Assembly (NCBI GenBank): GCA_963763215.1
Contig: CAVXNX010000009.1
Location: 62,001-126,000 of the forward strand
Reading direction: 5' to 3'
Source of the DNA: DASQZK01 sp963763215
GTDB taxonomy: Bacteria > Bacteroidota > Bacteroidia > Bacteroidales > GCA-2748055
Length of the DNA: 64,000 nt
A program made the position numbers and the translations under genes. The notes beneath the pieces are model-generated. The model made no database searches. It worked only from the letters and a program-made list of their open reading frames with translations, and was not told where the DNA came from. Of the stretch, positions 19,268 to 28,415 are shown piece by piece; the stretch's first letter is position 1; every line of letters starts with the position of its first letter.

Positions 19268-19682
19268 GATGACCGGGGCGGGTCCGGGGCGGGGCAACCA
19301 TCCATTTTTCCATTCCTGCTAAGCTCTTCACCAGGGAGAGGAAGTCAATGCCATCTCACGGCGTCTCTTTCCCAAGCCTTTACCACATTTACACGTTTTT
19401 CCGCTCCTTTTCAATGATCCGGCCTGGCCTCCGATTTATGCCGGAATTCAGTGCCGGATCTTTCGGTAAACGGGACGGCCGATCCCCTCTATCCATTGAA
19501 AACAGGCGATTTTCGACCCTTTTTGACCAGTGCACCAGTATGAAGTGGTGAACGAATTGATTTTCTGTGAACCAAATCTTAATTTTCCTGTCTGTATTAG
19601 AGATAGGTTAATCTATACCATCGATAACCAGCTTTGCAATTCTCAGAAATATTTTTTTCTATAAACCTAAAAATGAAATGAT
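19268..19682. other. upstream region of the PID-CTERM gene
   Basis: A stretch of 415 bases with no recognisable coding frame. The last 130 bases are AT-rich (ttttctgtgaaccaaatctt and on) and probably hold the promoter and a long leader of the small PID-CTERM gene. No clear hairpin was found. Confidence 0.35.
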
Positions 19683-19919
19683 ATGAAAAAGTTATCCATC
19701 ATCCTGTCCCTTGTCATCATGGCATTTGTTTACACGCCCGGATCATTTGCAGGGAATCACCACAAGTCTAATAATGGTCACAAATTTCACAAGGTTGAAG
19801 ATTGGAAAGGCGGCAAAAAAACAACCGGTGTTCCGTTGGATGGCGGTTTGCTTGCACTCCTTGCCGGAGCAGGGGTAACGTATTTTGCAGCGAGGAAAAA
19901 GAAAAAGAACGAACAGTGA
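19683..19919 (+). CDS. small PID-CTERM exosortase-substrate protein
   Basis: The 78-residue product has a signal peptide (MKKLSIILSLVIMAFVYTPG, cleavage after SFA). A short His/Asn/Lys-rich mature part follows (GNHHKSNNGHKFHKVEDW). The C-terminal tripartite sorting signal is V-P-L-D-G-G at residues 50-55, then the hydrophobic LLALLAGAGVTYFAA, then the basic RKKKKNEQ. This is the PID/VPID-CTERM layout of Bacteroidota, with Leu in place of Ile. After cleavage the mature peptide would be only about 30 residues. Its immediate neighbour is an exosortase-family gene. A terminator-like hairpin follows, so it can be made in excess over the enzyme. Confidence 0.85.
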   Translation: MKKLSIILSLVIMAFVYTPGSFAGNHHKSNNGHKFHKVEDWKGGKKTTGVPLDGGLLALLAGAGVTYFAARKKKKNEQ

Positions 19920-19960
19920 TGCTTCAGCAAAAATAACATCAATCCATTTCTAAATAAAAT

Positions 19961-20001
19961 CCCGGAATACCTGCTGATGCAGGTTCCGGGCTTTATTTTT
20001 T
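19961..20001 (+). terminator. terminator between PID-CTERM substrate and exosortase genes
   Basis: CCCGGAATACCTG and CAGGTTCCGGG pair (one bulged T) around the loop ctgatg. They are followed by CTTTATTTTTT. It should lower expression of the exosortase gene relative to the substrate gene if the two share a promoter. Confidence 0.8.
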
Positions 20002-20023
20002 CAAAATCGGAGGTATACGCACA

Positions 20024-21079
20024 ATGCCGGGATCCAGAACTCTTCGAATTAGCCTTTTCACATTTGTTGCCCTTATCATTTTTTATGCCATACTGCGGAT
20101 GTTTTTTTTCACCAGCGATCCGGTATGGCCATTGATCATGCGCATCTTTTCTTCTTACCAGGCGCTTGCGGAAAGTGCGTCAAATATCTTTCTCAGGTGG
20201 TGGGGGTCGCCCTTGCGAATCCATGGCCATGTTTCCATGGCAGATGGTATTGCCATAATCCCCATAGACAGCGGGCTCCTCCTGAAAAAATGGTTCATCG
20301 TCCTGTTGCTTCTCATTTGGATCACGCCTGTTTCCCCCATAAAACGCATCGGCCTTTCCCTAGCTCTCCTGGCTCTGAATTTCGTTTTTGCCGCCATCGA
20401 TATCGCTCTCTTTGCCACCATGTCCGACCCCGATCTCACTTCGTCAATGCAAGTGTCACGAACACCCGGTGTGGTGGCGATGGTGACCTTTTTCGTGCTT
20501 TTCGTCATGGCCAATAAGTCCATCTTGCTTAAGCGAATGTCCGCATGGCGGATCGACACCGCTTATGTTGGATCCATGCTGGGAAGCCTGTTCGTTGTGA
20601 TGTATATCTATGTTTTCCTTGGGAACTTCATCCTGGGGGCCTTCGATTTCAGGCTCTGGGTCAGCTTTCTCTTTGGATCGACGCAAAAATTGCTGAGCCT
20701 TTTCCACATCGGCTCAGTGCTCGATGGAAATCTGTTAATGGGTGAAAATGCCAACCTTTACATGGGTAAAGCCTGCCTCGGTTTGAATACCATACTTCTG
20801 TTTTCGGCAGTGGTCTACCTGACAGGCCTCGGTCACCGGTACCGCTGGCTCTTTATCGCCGGCGGGGTGGTTCTCATCAATCTCATGAACATTCTCAGGC
20901 TCACCCTGCTGTTCATTTTTGTTCAACGTCATGGCGGGTATGACCTGACAATCGATGTGCATGACATGTACGACTATGTCATCTATTCCTTTATATTCCT
21001 GCTCTGGATCGTCTGGTTCGAATTCTTCCTGGACATCCGGAATGTAAGGCACCATAGCGGGGAAACGGGTAAAATTTAG
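20024..21079 (+). CDS. exosortase-family transpeptidase, Bacteroidota PID-CTERM type (XrtN-like)
   Basis: The 351-residue membrane protein has about nine hydrophobic helices. The C-terminal third has the exosortase catalytic triad: Cys251 in GKACLGLNTILLF, Arg292 in LMNILRLTLLFIF and His313 in IDVHDMYDYVIY. Exosortases cleave C-terminal sorting signals at the membrane and may transfer the protein to a lipid or glycan. The N-terminal 230 residues are an extra multi-helix domain not seen in minimal exosortases. A ribosome-binding site (ggagg) stands 11 bases before the ATG. The gene 105 bases upstream encodes a matching PID-CTERM protein. Residues 79-87 (IPIDSGLLL) resemble the substrate signal. 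Subfamily naming is my inference. Confidence 0.8.
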   Translation: MPGSRTLRISLFTFVALIIFYAILRMFFFTSDPVWPLIMRIFSSYQALAESASNIFLRWWGSPLRIHGHVSMADGIAIIPIDSGLLLKKWFIVLLLLIWITPVSPIKRIGLSLALLALNFVFAAIDIALFATMSDPDLTSSMQVSRTPGVVAMVTFFVLFVMANKSILLKRMSAWRIDTAYVGSMLGSLFVVMYIYVFLGNFILGAFDFRLWVSFLFGSTQKLLSLFHIGSVLDGNLLMGENANLYMGKACLGLNTILLFSAVVYLTGLGHRYRWLFIAGGVVLINLMNILRLTLLFIFVQRHGGYDLTIDVHDMYDYVIYSFIFLLWIVWFEFFLDIRNVRHHSGETGKI

Positions 21080-21429
21080 CTCCCCGGAAGGGCAGGGGCA
21101 GGAATTCATCCCTGAGTCATCATAACGGGTGACCTCCGGAATTTCGAAACCCCATCTAATATGTCTGTCACCCGTTATCGTCCATTGAACAGGATTTTTC
21201 AACGTAGAGCGGACTTTGCCCCGTGATCATCACGTTGAAAAAATGCATCCGGGAAACGACAGGAAACGGTCCATGTGGATTCCGGCATTACGTGTGCTGA
21301 CCCATCACCTTTCCGGTCAGGTCAAAGATCTCAGTAGTAAAGGAGCCTGGTGGTGCCATAAAAGCACAACTTAACTGAAGTTGACCAATTGAAAGATCGT
21401 TTTAAGCCACATTCCACAAACAAAAAAAC
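21080..21429. other. intergenic stretch with an inverted repeat
   Basis: A stretch of 350 bases before the M28 peptidase gene with no supported coding frame. It contains a 12-bp inverted repeat (see 21122-21178). No T tract follows it. Confidence 0.4.
21122..21178. repeat. 12-bp perfect inverted repeat
   Basis: ATAACGGGTGAC at 21122-21133 is the exact complement of GTCACCCGTTAT at 21167-21178, separated by 33 bases. Either a weak hairpin downstream of the exosortase gene or a paired protein-binding site; function unknown. Confidence 0.5.
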
Positions 21430-23663
21430 ATGATGAAAAAATCCCTGATCTTTGTCTGCCTGGTCGCCCTGATGCGGCTTTCCACGGCCCAGTCACCCAC
21501 CATCTTCGGATTCTATAACGATCATGTCGAAAAAGAGCTTGATCTTGAATCGGCCTTTGATAGCCATCTCAGCAGTGAGAACATCGGGAAAACCATTAAA
21601 AAACTTTCAGATGAGCCGCACCATCTGGGTTCTCCCGGGAGCAGGAAAAATGCAGATTACATTTTGAGCCTGTTCAAAGAATGGGGGTGGGATGCCGGCA
21701 TCGACACGTTTTATGTTTTGTTCCCGACACCAAAAACCAGGCTTCTGGAAATGACTTCACCGGTGAAATACCGGGCTTTGTTAAAAGAGCCGGCCCTGAA
21801 TGAAGATGCCACATCGGGACAGAAAGGACAGCTGGACACCTACAATGCCTACAGTGCCGATGGGGATGTGACGGCCGACCTGGTATTTGTCAATTACGGA
21901 CTGCCGGAAGACTATGAAATGCTCGATAAAATGGGTATCGATGTCAAAGGTAAAATCGTCATCGCCAAATACGGGCACAGCTGGAGAGGGATCAAACCCA
22001 AAGTGGCGCAGGAACACGGGGCTATTGGCTGCATCATCTACAGCGATCCCGCCGATGATGGCTATTTCGAAGGGGATGTCTACCCCAAAGGTGCCTTCAA
22101 GAATGAATTTGGCGTTCAACGCGGATCCGTGCTTGATATGCCGGTTTATCCCGGCGATCCCCTGACACCGGGCACGGGAGCCGAAAAAAATGCCAAAAGA
22201 CTTGACCGCTCCAGAGGCTCCCAGCCTTTTGAAGATCCCGGTCCTGCCCATCGGCTATCACGATGCCGCCCCTTTACTGAAGGCGCTCGACGGCCCGGTG
22301 GCCCCGGAAAGCTGGCACGGAGGATTGCCCTTCGCCTATCACATCGGTCCCGGTAAAGCCAGGGTCCATTTAAAGGTAGCCTTCAACTGGGATCAGGTGC
22401 CCTGTTATGATGTCATCGCGAAGATTCCGGGAGAAAAATTTCCGGATGAATGGGTGATCCGGGGAAATCATCAGGATGCGTGGGTAAATGGTGCAGCTGA
22501 CCCGGTGAGCGGATTGGCTCCATTACTGGAGGAAGCCAAATCGATGGGCGCCCTGTTAAAAACAGGATGGGAACCCGACAGGACAATCGTTTACTGCGTA
22601 TGGGATGGTGAAGAACCCGGATTGCTCGGATCGACCGAATGGGTGGAAGACCATGAAAAAGAACTCAAGGATAAAGCCGTGGTTTACATCAACTCCGACG
22701 GCAACGGCCGTGGATTCCTCTACGCGGAGGGGTCGCATGCCCTTGAACCTCTTTTGGACGAAGTTTCCAAAAATGTGGCTGACCCGGAAACCCATGTCAG
22801 CGTCTTTGAAAGACGGAAAGCTCACAGGATCATAACCACAAACGACCTGGCGGAGAAGGAGAAAATCTGGGATGAGAATGAACTTAAAATCGGTGCCATG
22901 GGATCTGGGTCGGACTATAGTTCGTTCCTGCAACATGAGGGCATCCCGTCACTGAACCTGGGTTTCGGAGGGGAAAACGAAGGCGGCGAATACCATTCCA
23001 TCTACGATTCGTACGACATGTACATCCGGTTTAAAGATCCCGGTTTTCATTACGGTGTGGCTCTTGCCGAAACGGCCGGACACGTGGTATTGCGGATGTC
23101 GGAAGCCGACGGACTGCCTTTTGATTTTACCCATTTGTACAAAACGGTGAAGACGTATGTCAATGAATTGACCGGGCTGATGAGCCACATGCGTGAGGAA
23201 ACGGCTCTTGAGAATAAGATCTTTTATTCCGGGTATTACCGGATAGGGGAGGATCCGACGAAAGGATATAAGATCAGGGATCCCGAAACGGAGGTTCCTT
23301 ACCTGGATTTTTCACCTCTTGAAAATGCCCTCACCCATCTTGAAAAGAGCGTCGACACCCTGGATACCGTTTACCGGGAAAAACTGAAGTCAAACGAGGT
23401 CGACGATGTCTTTAACCAGGCGCTTTACAGGGCGGAGCAACAGTTGCTGAATCGCAAAAGGACTGCCCCAAAGGGAATGGTATAAACACACCCTTTATGC
23501 TCCGGGATTTTACACCGGTTACGGCGTAAAAACAATGCCCGGGATCAGGGAAGCCATTGAACAAAGAGACTGGAACCTCGCGCAACAGCAAATCGAAACA
23601 GATGCCCAGGTTCTGGATGGCTTTGCCGGTTATTTCGACCGTCTCATTCAACAGGACAGGTAA
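21430..23663 (+). CDS. M28-family metallopeptidase (glutamate carboxypeptidase II-like), two frame breaks
   Basis: A signal peptide (MMKKSLIFVCLVALMRLSTA) precedes a PA-domain insert (GKIVIAKYGHSWRGIKPKVA) and the zinc peptidase domain. Metal and catalytic motifs are IRGNHQDAWVNGAADPVSG, VYCVWDGEEPGLLGSTEW and GGEYHSIYDSYDMY. A transferrin-receptor-like helical dimer domain follows. Frames join near 22190 (to ...AKRLDRSRG / PKDLTAPEAPSLLKIPVLP) and near 23450 (to WYKHTLYAPGFYTGYGVKT), with the true stop at 23661-23663. About 744 residues, the length of PSMA-like carboxypeptidases that release acidic residues from peptides. Predicted periplasmic or secreted. Confidence 0.85.
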
Positions 23664-23954
23664 CCGGATCCGGTGCTCACTTATCACTCATATAAGATCG
23701 CAACGGCCCTTACATCATGGGCATTCACTCAATGCGGCGGAATTATTCCTGGCAAGAAAGTGTCTCTAAATGAATTTGTTAGCTAGTCATCCAATTCGTT
23801 TCCTTTCGGGAATTTTCATCTCCGTTTCAGTAACCTTAAAATTAAAAAAGGCCTCTCATGGCTGATTACCGGTAATTTATCCTAAATTTAATCATGAGTT
23901 TTCCGGTCATGCATTTCATATTTCCAGTGATTGAATGAAGAAAATCCGTTATAA

Positions 23955-24590
23955 GTGACAAATTCCGACAGAAGGCGATGGATTGAAATTCTTGCCGTCG
24001 TTTTGACGGGTGGACTTAAGTATGTTCTGGTCGACTGGCTGAACTTCCGGATATTCTATATCATGGCAGCCTGTTTATCATGGATCATCTATATTCTGTC
24101 GCGTTACCGGCACGACAGGAATACCCTCCAGCGTTGGGGATTCAGAAAAGAAAACTTTAAGCGGTCATTCCTCTTCATCTTACCCTTTGCCCTTCTGACG
24201 ATTGGCGGCATCCTCTGGTATGGACTCCACTTCCACAGGAACTTCCTGAACTGGCATGTGATCCCGATATTGTTTCTTTACCCGTTATGGGGGATGATCC
24301 AGCAATTTATGATGACAGCGCTTATCGCCGGAAATCTGTTGGCCGCCGGAAACCTGAATATAGGGAAATACCGGGTCATCCTGATCACCTCATTGTTGTT
24401 TTCCATGGCCCATTTTCCTTACCTGTCTTTAATGGTTTACGCCTTTTTCATGGAGATCCTGTTCACCTTTACCTACTTTAAATGGCGTAACCTTTGGCCC
24501 CTGGGGCTTTTCCACGGGTGGGTATCAGGGCTGTTGCTGTTCTTCGTACTGGGCAGGGATCTGTGGAGCGAGCTGTGGAAAATATTTTAA
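23955..24590 (+). CDS. CPBP-like membrane protein with degenerate catalytic motif
   Basis: A 211-residue protein with six to seven membrane helices, starting at a GTG (alternatively an upstream ATG near 23935 if one base is wrong). The layout resembles CPBP (Abi/CAAX) intramembrane proteases: YPLWGMIQQFMMTALIAGN where the E-E-x-x-x-R motif should be, LLFSMAHFPYLSLMVYAFF for the F-x-x-x-H motif, and PLGLFHGWVSGLL for the last His. The Glu pair is replaced by Gln-Gln, so metal-dependent proteolysis is doubtful although both His are kept. No operon partner. Confidence 0.6.
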   Translation: MTNSDRRRWIEILAVVLTGGLKYVLVDWLNFRIFYIMAACLSWIIYILSRYRHDRNTLQRWGFRKENFKRSFLFILPFALLTIGGILWYGLHFHRNFLNWHVIPILFLYPLWGMIQQFMMTALIAGNLLAAGNLNIGKYRVILITSLLFSMAHFPYLSLMVYAFFMEILFTFTYFKWRNLWPLGLFHGWVSGLLLFFVLGRDLWSELWKIF

Positions 24591-24654
24591 AAGCTTTCCG
24601 GATTACCGAAGCTGACCATCTCCTGTAAAAATCACGTTAGGGAAGGCAAAAGGA

Positions 24655-25380
24655 TCAGATATGAAAAAATCGTTTCAGGTCCGTCACTTTTTTCAAACGA
24701 TAATGGATGTAGAACAGGATTGTTGAGATGATCACCATGGAGACCACAACGATCAGGCTCCAGTTGAAACTGAGATCACCTTTTTTGTAGATGGAAATGA
24801 TCCCATCGGTGCAGAGGCACATAACGCCCGATGTCAGGAGAACATAGGCAATAACGTTTAACCCCTTCTGCCTGGCCCTTTTTATCAGGAGGATCAGAAG
24901 CAGGATACTGACATAGGCAGCCAGCAACAGGGGAATACCCAGTTTCATTCCCCACCCGGTTCGCCCGGCAAAAATATCCAGCAGGACAAGAAAGCCCGAA
25001 GTCGACAGGAAACTCAGCAGCAGCAGGAGAACCCTCCTCCGGTAAAGGAAGAGAACGAGGCTGATATTGATAAAGAGGACCACACTCCCTGTCAATGGGA
25101 ATTTTGACCATGTGATATTGTGATTTACAGCTACATCGATCAGGGCAACGATGATCATTCCGGCACCCAGAATGATCACGGAGATTTGCCAGATGATTTT
25201 TCTTCGTTGCAACCCGGTCAATTTTCGGTAATCGGATACAAGTTTTTCTTCCTTCCGTAATCGCCTCAATTCCAGGTAGGCCGGATTATCTTCATTTTTG
25301 ACAGGAAGAGGTTCACCACAAAGAGAGCAGAAATTGGCATTCTCTTCAAGTTCCGCTCCGCAGTTAGGACAGGTGATCAT
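24655..25380 (-). CDS. DUF6320 zinc-ribbon membrane protein
   Basis: The 241-residue product begins with a zinc ribbon (MITCPNCGAELEENANFCSL, second pair C-S-L-C), followed by a charged linker and six membrane helices. This is the layout of DUF6320 proteins. In Bacteroidota and Firmicutes these sit next to a condensation-like acyltransferase, as here, 6 bases downstream of it. They probably act together at the cytoplasmic membrane, but the product is unknown. No frame problem. Confidence 0.8.
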   Translation of the reverse strand: MITCPNCGAELEENANFCSLCGEPLPVKNEDNPAYLELRRLRKEEKLVSDYRKLTGLQRRKIIWQISVIILGAGMIIVALIDVAVNHNITWSKFPLTGSVVLFINISLVLFLYRRRVLLLLLSFLSTSGFLVLLDIFAGRTGWGMKLGIPLLLAAYVSILLLILLIKRARQKGLNVIAYVLLTSGVMCLCTDGIISIYKKGDLSFNWSLIVVVSMVIISTILFYIHYRLKKVTDLKRFFHI

Positions 25381-25386
25381 GATTTT

Positions 25387-26703
25387 CTATACTTTTATTT
25401 CCGGCCTCGCCGACCGGATTTGTTCATGAATAAAACGGAGGAACCTGTTTTCAAATTCATCCGAAGTGGTGATATTTCCCATTGCCAAAACGAGTTTATC
25501 TTCATAGCCGATCACGCCGCAGTTTATTTTGAGCATTTTGTTGGGTGGAGGAGGGATAAACAGGAAATGATCGGTCATTTCGCCGGCTTTTTCCGGAAGG
25601 GTAATTTTACCGAGGTTGGTGATCACTCCGCTGTACTGGCTTGCGCCAAGGGAATAGAACGTAAACCGGAGGATGAGACTTTTCACGAACAGGGGGATGC
25701 CCCGGACAAAGGTCTTTTTCTCACCGCCAACATTCCTGGAGATGTTTTTGTTGATCAGTTTTTCATCGGTTTCCAGTTGCATCTGGTGATATACCGATTT
25801 GATGATCTCGTCAAAGCTGTAATGTCCCAGGCGAAGGTCGATTTCAGGCATAACGAACAGGGAAAAGTTCCTCATCGTTTTTGAAGGAAATATTTTTCTG
25901 AGATTGATGGGAACCTGGATCCGTAATTTTTTAGATCTCGCATGTCTCCCTTTGGAATTCAGCTCCTCATGAATATTCTGCAAAACGAATAAATAAACTG
26001 CAACGAGATATACCGTGATGCTGACACCCTTATCGCCGGCGATCTGTTTGAGCTGCGTAATGGAAAAAACGTTGACACTTCTGGTGAAACGGGGAACTGC
26101 GGCCAACGGAAAAGGAATGTGGTAGGCACGCGTTCTTTTCACCATGGGGGGAATATCTTGCTTAAAATACCGGTTATAGGCATCCTCGTATTCTTCTTCA
26201 CTGACAGAACCTGTCAAATGCCGGGACACCGACGGATCTTCGGCATCGTAGGCCTCCGCGTACAGCGCCAGAACGGTCTTTAAAAATCGCACTCCTCCCT
26301 CGCCGTCGGTCAGGATATGGGAAAATTCAACACTCAGCCTGTTGTCTTTTACCAGGATCCTTATCAGCAGGCTTCCCCTGGGAAATTTTGTACAACAGGG
26401 TCCCAGGTCGGGTTCGATGGGGAAATGAATGGGGAGGTGTTCAAGATAATACCAGAAAAATCCTTCCTTTAGCTGGACCCTGAAATAGGGATACCTTTCT
26501 TCGGCTTTCAGAACAGCTTTTTGCAGGACTTTTAACCGGACCGGTTGTTTTAAGACGGCCGTCAGTCTGAAGACCGAGGTCACTTCACTCGTTATGATGG
26601 CTGGGAAAATCTTAGCCGCATTGTCGAGAGCGAACCAAAATTTGCCATGTTGCGGGATGGTATTTTCGAGAGGTTTTTCCATCTGATTTCCAGTTACATC
26701 CAA
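25387..26703 (-). CDS. condensation-domain-like acyltransferase (alcohol acetyltransferase/PapA type)
   Basis: The 438-residue product has the acyltransferase motif H-x-x-x-D-G in FSHILTDGEGGVRFLKTVLA, an N-terminal FWFALDNAAKIFPAI, and the latch region LRIQVPINLRKIFPSKTMRN, where the D-F-G-W-like motif is replaced by YSGVITNLGKITLP. Such enzymes move acyl groups from CoA or carrier proteins onto alcohols or sugars. The first codons may be untranslated since ATG at codon 8 (MEKPLEN) is also possible. It is the first gene of a two-gene operon with the DUF6320 membrane protein. Substrate unknown. Confidence 0.8.
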   Translation of the reverse strand: MDVTGNQMEKPLENTIPQHGKFWFALDNAAKIFPAIITSEVTSVFRLTAVLKQPVRLKVLQKAVLKAEERYPYFRVQLKEGFFWYYLEHLPIHFPIEPDLGPCCTKFPRGSLLIRILVKDNRLSVEFSHILTDGEGGVRFLKTVLALYAEAYDAEDPSVSRHLTGSVSEEEYEDAYNRYFKQDIPPMVKRTRAYHIPFPLAAVPRFTRSVNVFSITQLKQIAGDKGVSITVYLVAVYLFVLQNIHEELNSKGRHARSKKLRIQVPINLRKIFPSKTMRNFSLFVMPEIDLRLGHYSFDEIIKSVYHQMQLETDEKLINKNISRNVGGEKKTFVRGIPLFVKSLILRFTFYSLGASQYSGVITNLGKITLPEKAGEMTDHFLFIPPPPNKMLKINCGVIGYEDKLVLAMGNITTSDEFENRFLRFIHEQIRSARPEIKV

Positions 26704-26901
26704 TCCCTGGGTTCATCAAAGTTACAAAATATTATGCCCAGGGAAAATGTTTTATTTTTCGGGAGTCCGGTTTCGTTTTGTTCCCGGGGGTGAAAGGTTC
26801 CGGAGAAATCACTGCAGCCATTTATACCATCCTTCCCATTTATCCCCTGATTTCATTTTTGATCTTCTCCCCGGATGGTTTAATTTCGCATAAAAACGTG
26901 C

Positions 26902-27213
26902 ATGATGATCGTCACCTGCGTATATGTCCATGTAAAGCCCGGCGCTGCCGATCGTTTCATCGGGGCTACCAGGGAGAACCACAGGAAATCGGTTAAGGAA
27001 CCGGGTAATCTGCGTTTTGATCTGATCAGGGAAACCGAAGATTCCGACCGGTTCATGATGTATGAAGCCTATGAGTCGGAAGAAGCAGCCGCTGCTCACA
27101 AAGCGACGCCACATTACCTCGAATGGAGGGCAAGAGTGGCAGACCTGATGGCTGAACCCCGGAAAGGGATCCGTTACACTGTTATTGAACCAAATGACCG
27201 CTCCCAATGGTAA
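26902..27213 (+). CDS. antibiotic-biosynthesis-monooxygenase (ABM) domain protein
   Basis: A 103-residue dimeric alpha-beta barrel type protein: VTCVYVHVKPGAADRFIGAT, EPGNLRFDLIRETEDSDRF, MMYEAYESEEAAAAHKATPH and YLEWR. The fold and F-D/Y-E-A pattern match ABM proteins such as LsrG. It overlaps the downstream alcohol dehydrogenase gene by 7 bases, so they are co-translated. Members either oxidise or isomerise small carbonyl compounds, or remove toxic aldehydes with the dehydrogenase. Exact substrate unknown. Confidence 0.85.
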   Translation: MMIVTCVYVHVKPGAADRFIGATRENHRKSVKEPGNLRFDLIRETEDSDRFMMYEAYESEEAAAAHKATPHYLEWRARVADLMAEPRKGIRYTVIEPNDRSQW

Positions 27214-28415
27214 AAGCATTCCGTTTTGCCCGTCTTCCGGAGATCATCTTCAGAGTCGGCGGCATTTCCGAGCTTCCCTCGCTCCTGAAGAGATTCGGAG
27301 AACCGGTCCTTCTGGTTACCGGGCGTCATTCATTTACCGGCTCGGAACGGGGGCAGAACCTGCTCAGTGCCCTGGAAAAGGAAAAAATCGCTTTTTCCCT
27401 GATGCATATTGCCGGTGAACCGTCACCTGCCGTGATTGATAACGCCACAGCATCGTATGGTGAGAGAGGGATTAAATGCGTTGTCGCCATTGGCGGCGGA
27501 AGCGTTCTGGATGCGGGGAAAGCCGTCTCTGCCATGCTCCGGGTAAAGGGATCGGTAAAGGACTACCTGGAGGGCGTCGGAACCCTCGATCACCCGGGAA
27601 TAAAGGTTCCCTTCATTGCGGTGCCAACGACAGCCGGAACCGGCAGTGAAGCCACAAAAAATGCGGTGATTTCCGAGGTGGGGCCGGATGGCTTCAAAAA
27701 ATCGCTCCGCCACGATGCCCTTGTCCCCGATATCGCCTTACTGGACCCTGCACTTACCCTTGACTGTCCTCCCGGGGTAACGGCAGCCAGCGGCATGGAC
27801 AGCTTTACCCAGCTCACGGAAGCGTTTCTTTCCACGAAGGCTTCGGAATATACCGATGCTTTTGCCTGGATGGGATTGAAAGCCATAAAATCATCCCTTC
27901 TGACCGCAGTAAAAGACGGTAGCGATATGGAAGCCCGGACGGGGATGTCGCTTGCCGCGCTCAATTCGGGGATATGCCTGGCGAATGCCGGTCTCGGTAC
28001 CGTGCATGGTTTCGCTTCAGTGCTGGGCGGGAAATATGATCTTCCCCACGGGCTGATCTGCGGCTCGCTGATGGCGGTGACGAACCGCGTCAACGTCAGG
28101 GAATTGCGCAGGAAAGACCCCGCTTCGCCGGCCCTGGCAAAATATGCCCGGCTTGGCGAATTATTCCTCGATACCACCGGGAAATCCCAGGAGTATTATA
28201 TCGACGGCTTTGTTGAATATCTCTTTGAACTCACTTCCGAACTCGGACTTCACGCTCAGCGGGGTTCGGGACCGGATGAGAAGGACCTCGAGGAGATCAG
28301 CGCAAGATCCGGGAATAAAAATAATCCCGTTGAACTTAGCCCGGAGAACAGGCTGGAGATCCTGGAGGAATGGCTGGGATTAAGTTCCAAACTACCGACT
28401 ACTAATAACCATTAA
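27207..28415 (+). CDS. iron-type (group III) alcohol dehydrogenase, first metal His replaced
   Basis: The 402-residue product has the NAD site VVAIGGGSVLDAGKAVSAM and substrate loop AVPTTAGTGSEATKNAVIS. In FucO-type enzymes the iron is held by D and H in G-x-D-A-x-T-H, then two later His. Here the first motif reads GMDSFTQLTEAFLS, with Gln in place of the first His, while TVHGFASVLGGKYDLPHG keeps both later His. Activity with iron or zinc may be altered. It is co-translated with the ABM gene. The stop overlaps the convergent lipoprotein gene. Substrate, probably a short aldehyde or alcohol, is not evident. Confidence 0.85.
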   Translation: MVKAFRFARLPEIIFRVGGISELPSLLKRFGEPVLLVTGRHSFTGSERGQNLLSALEKEKIAFSLMHIAGEPSPAVIDNATASYGERGIKCVVAIGGGSVLDAGKAVSAMLRVKGSVKDYLEGVGTLDHPGIKVPFIAVPTTAGTGSEATKNAVISEVGPDGFKKSLRHDALVPDIALLDPALTLDCPPGVTAASGMDSFTQLTEAFLSTKASEYTDAFAWMGLKAIKSSLLTAVKDGSDMEARTGMSLAALNSGICLANAGLGTVHGFASVLGGKYDLPHGLICGSLMAVTNRVNVRELRRKDPASPALAKYARLGELFLDTTGKSQEYYIDGFVEYLFELTSELGLHAQRGSGPDEKDLEEISARSGNKNNPVELSPENRLEILEEWLGLSSKLPTTNNH

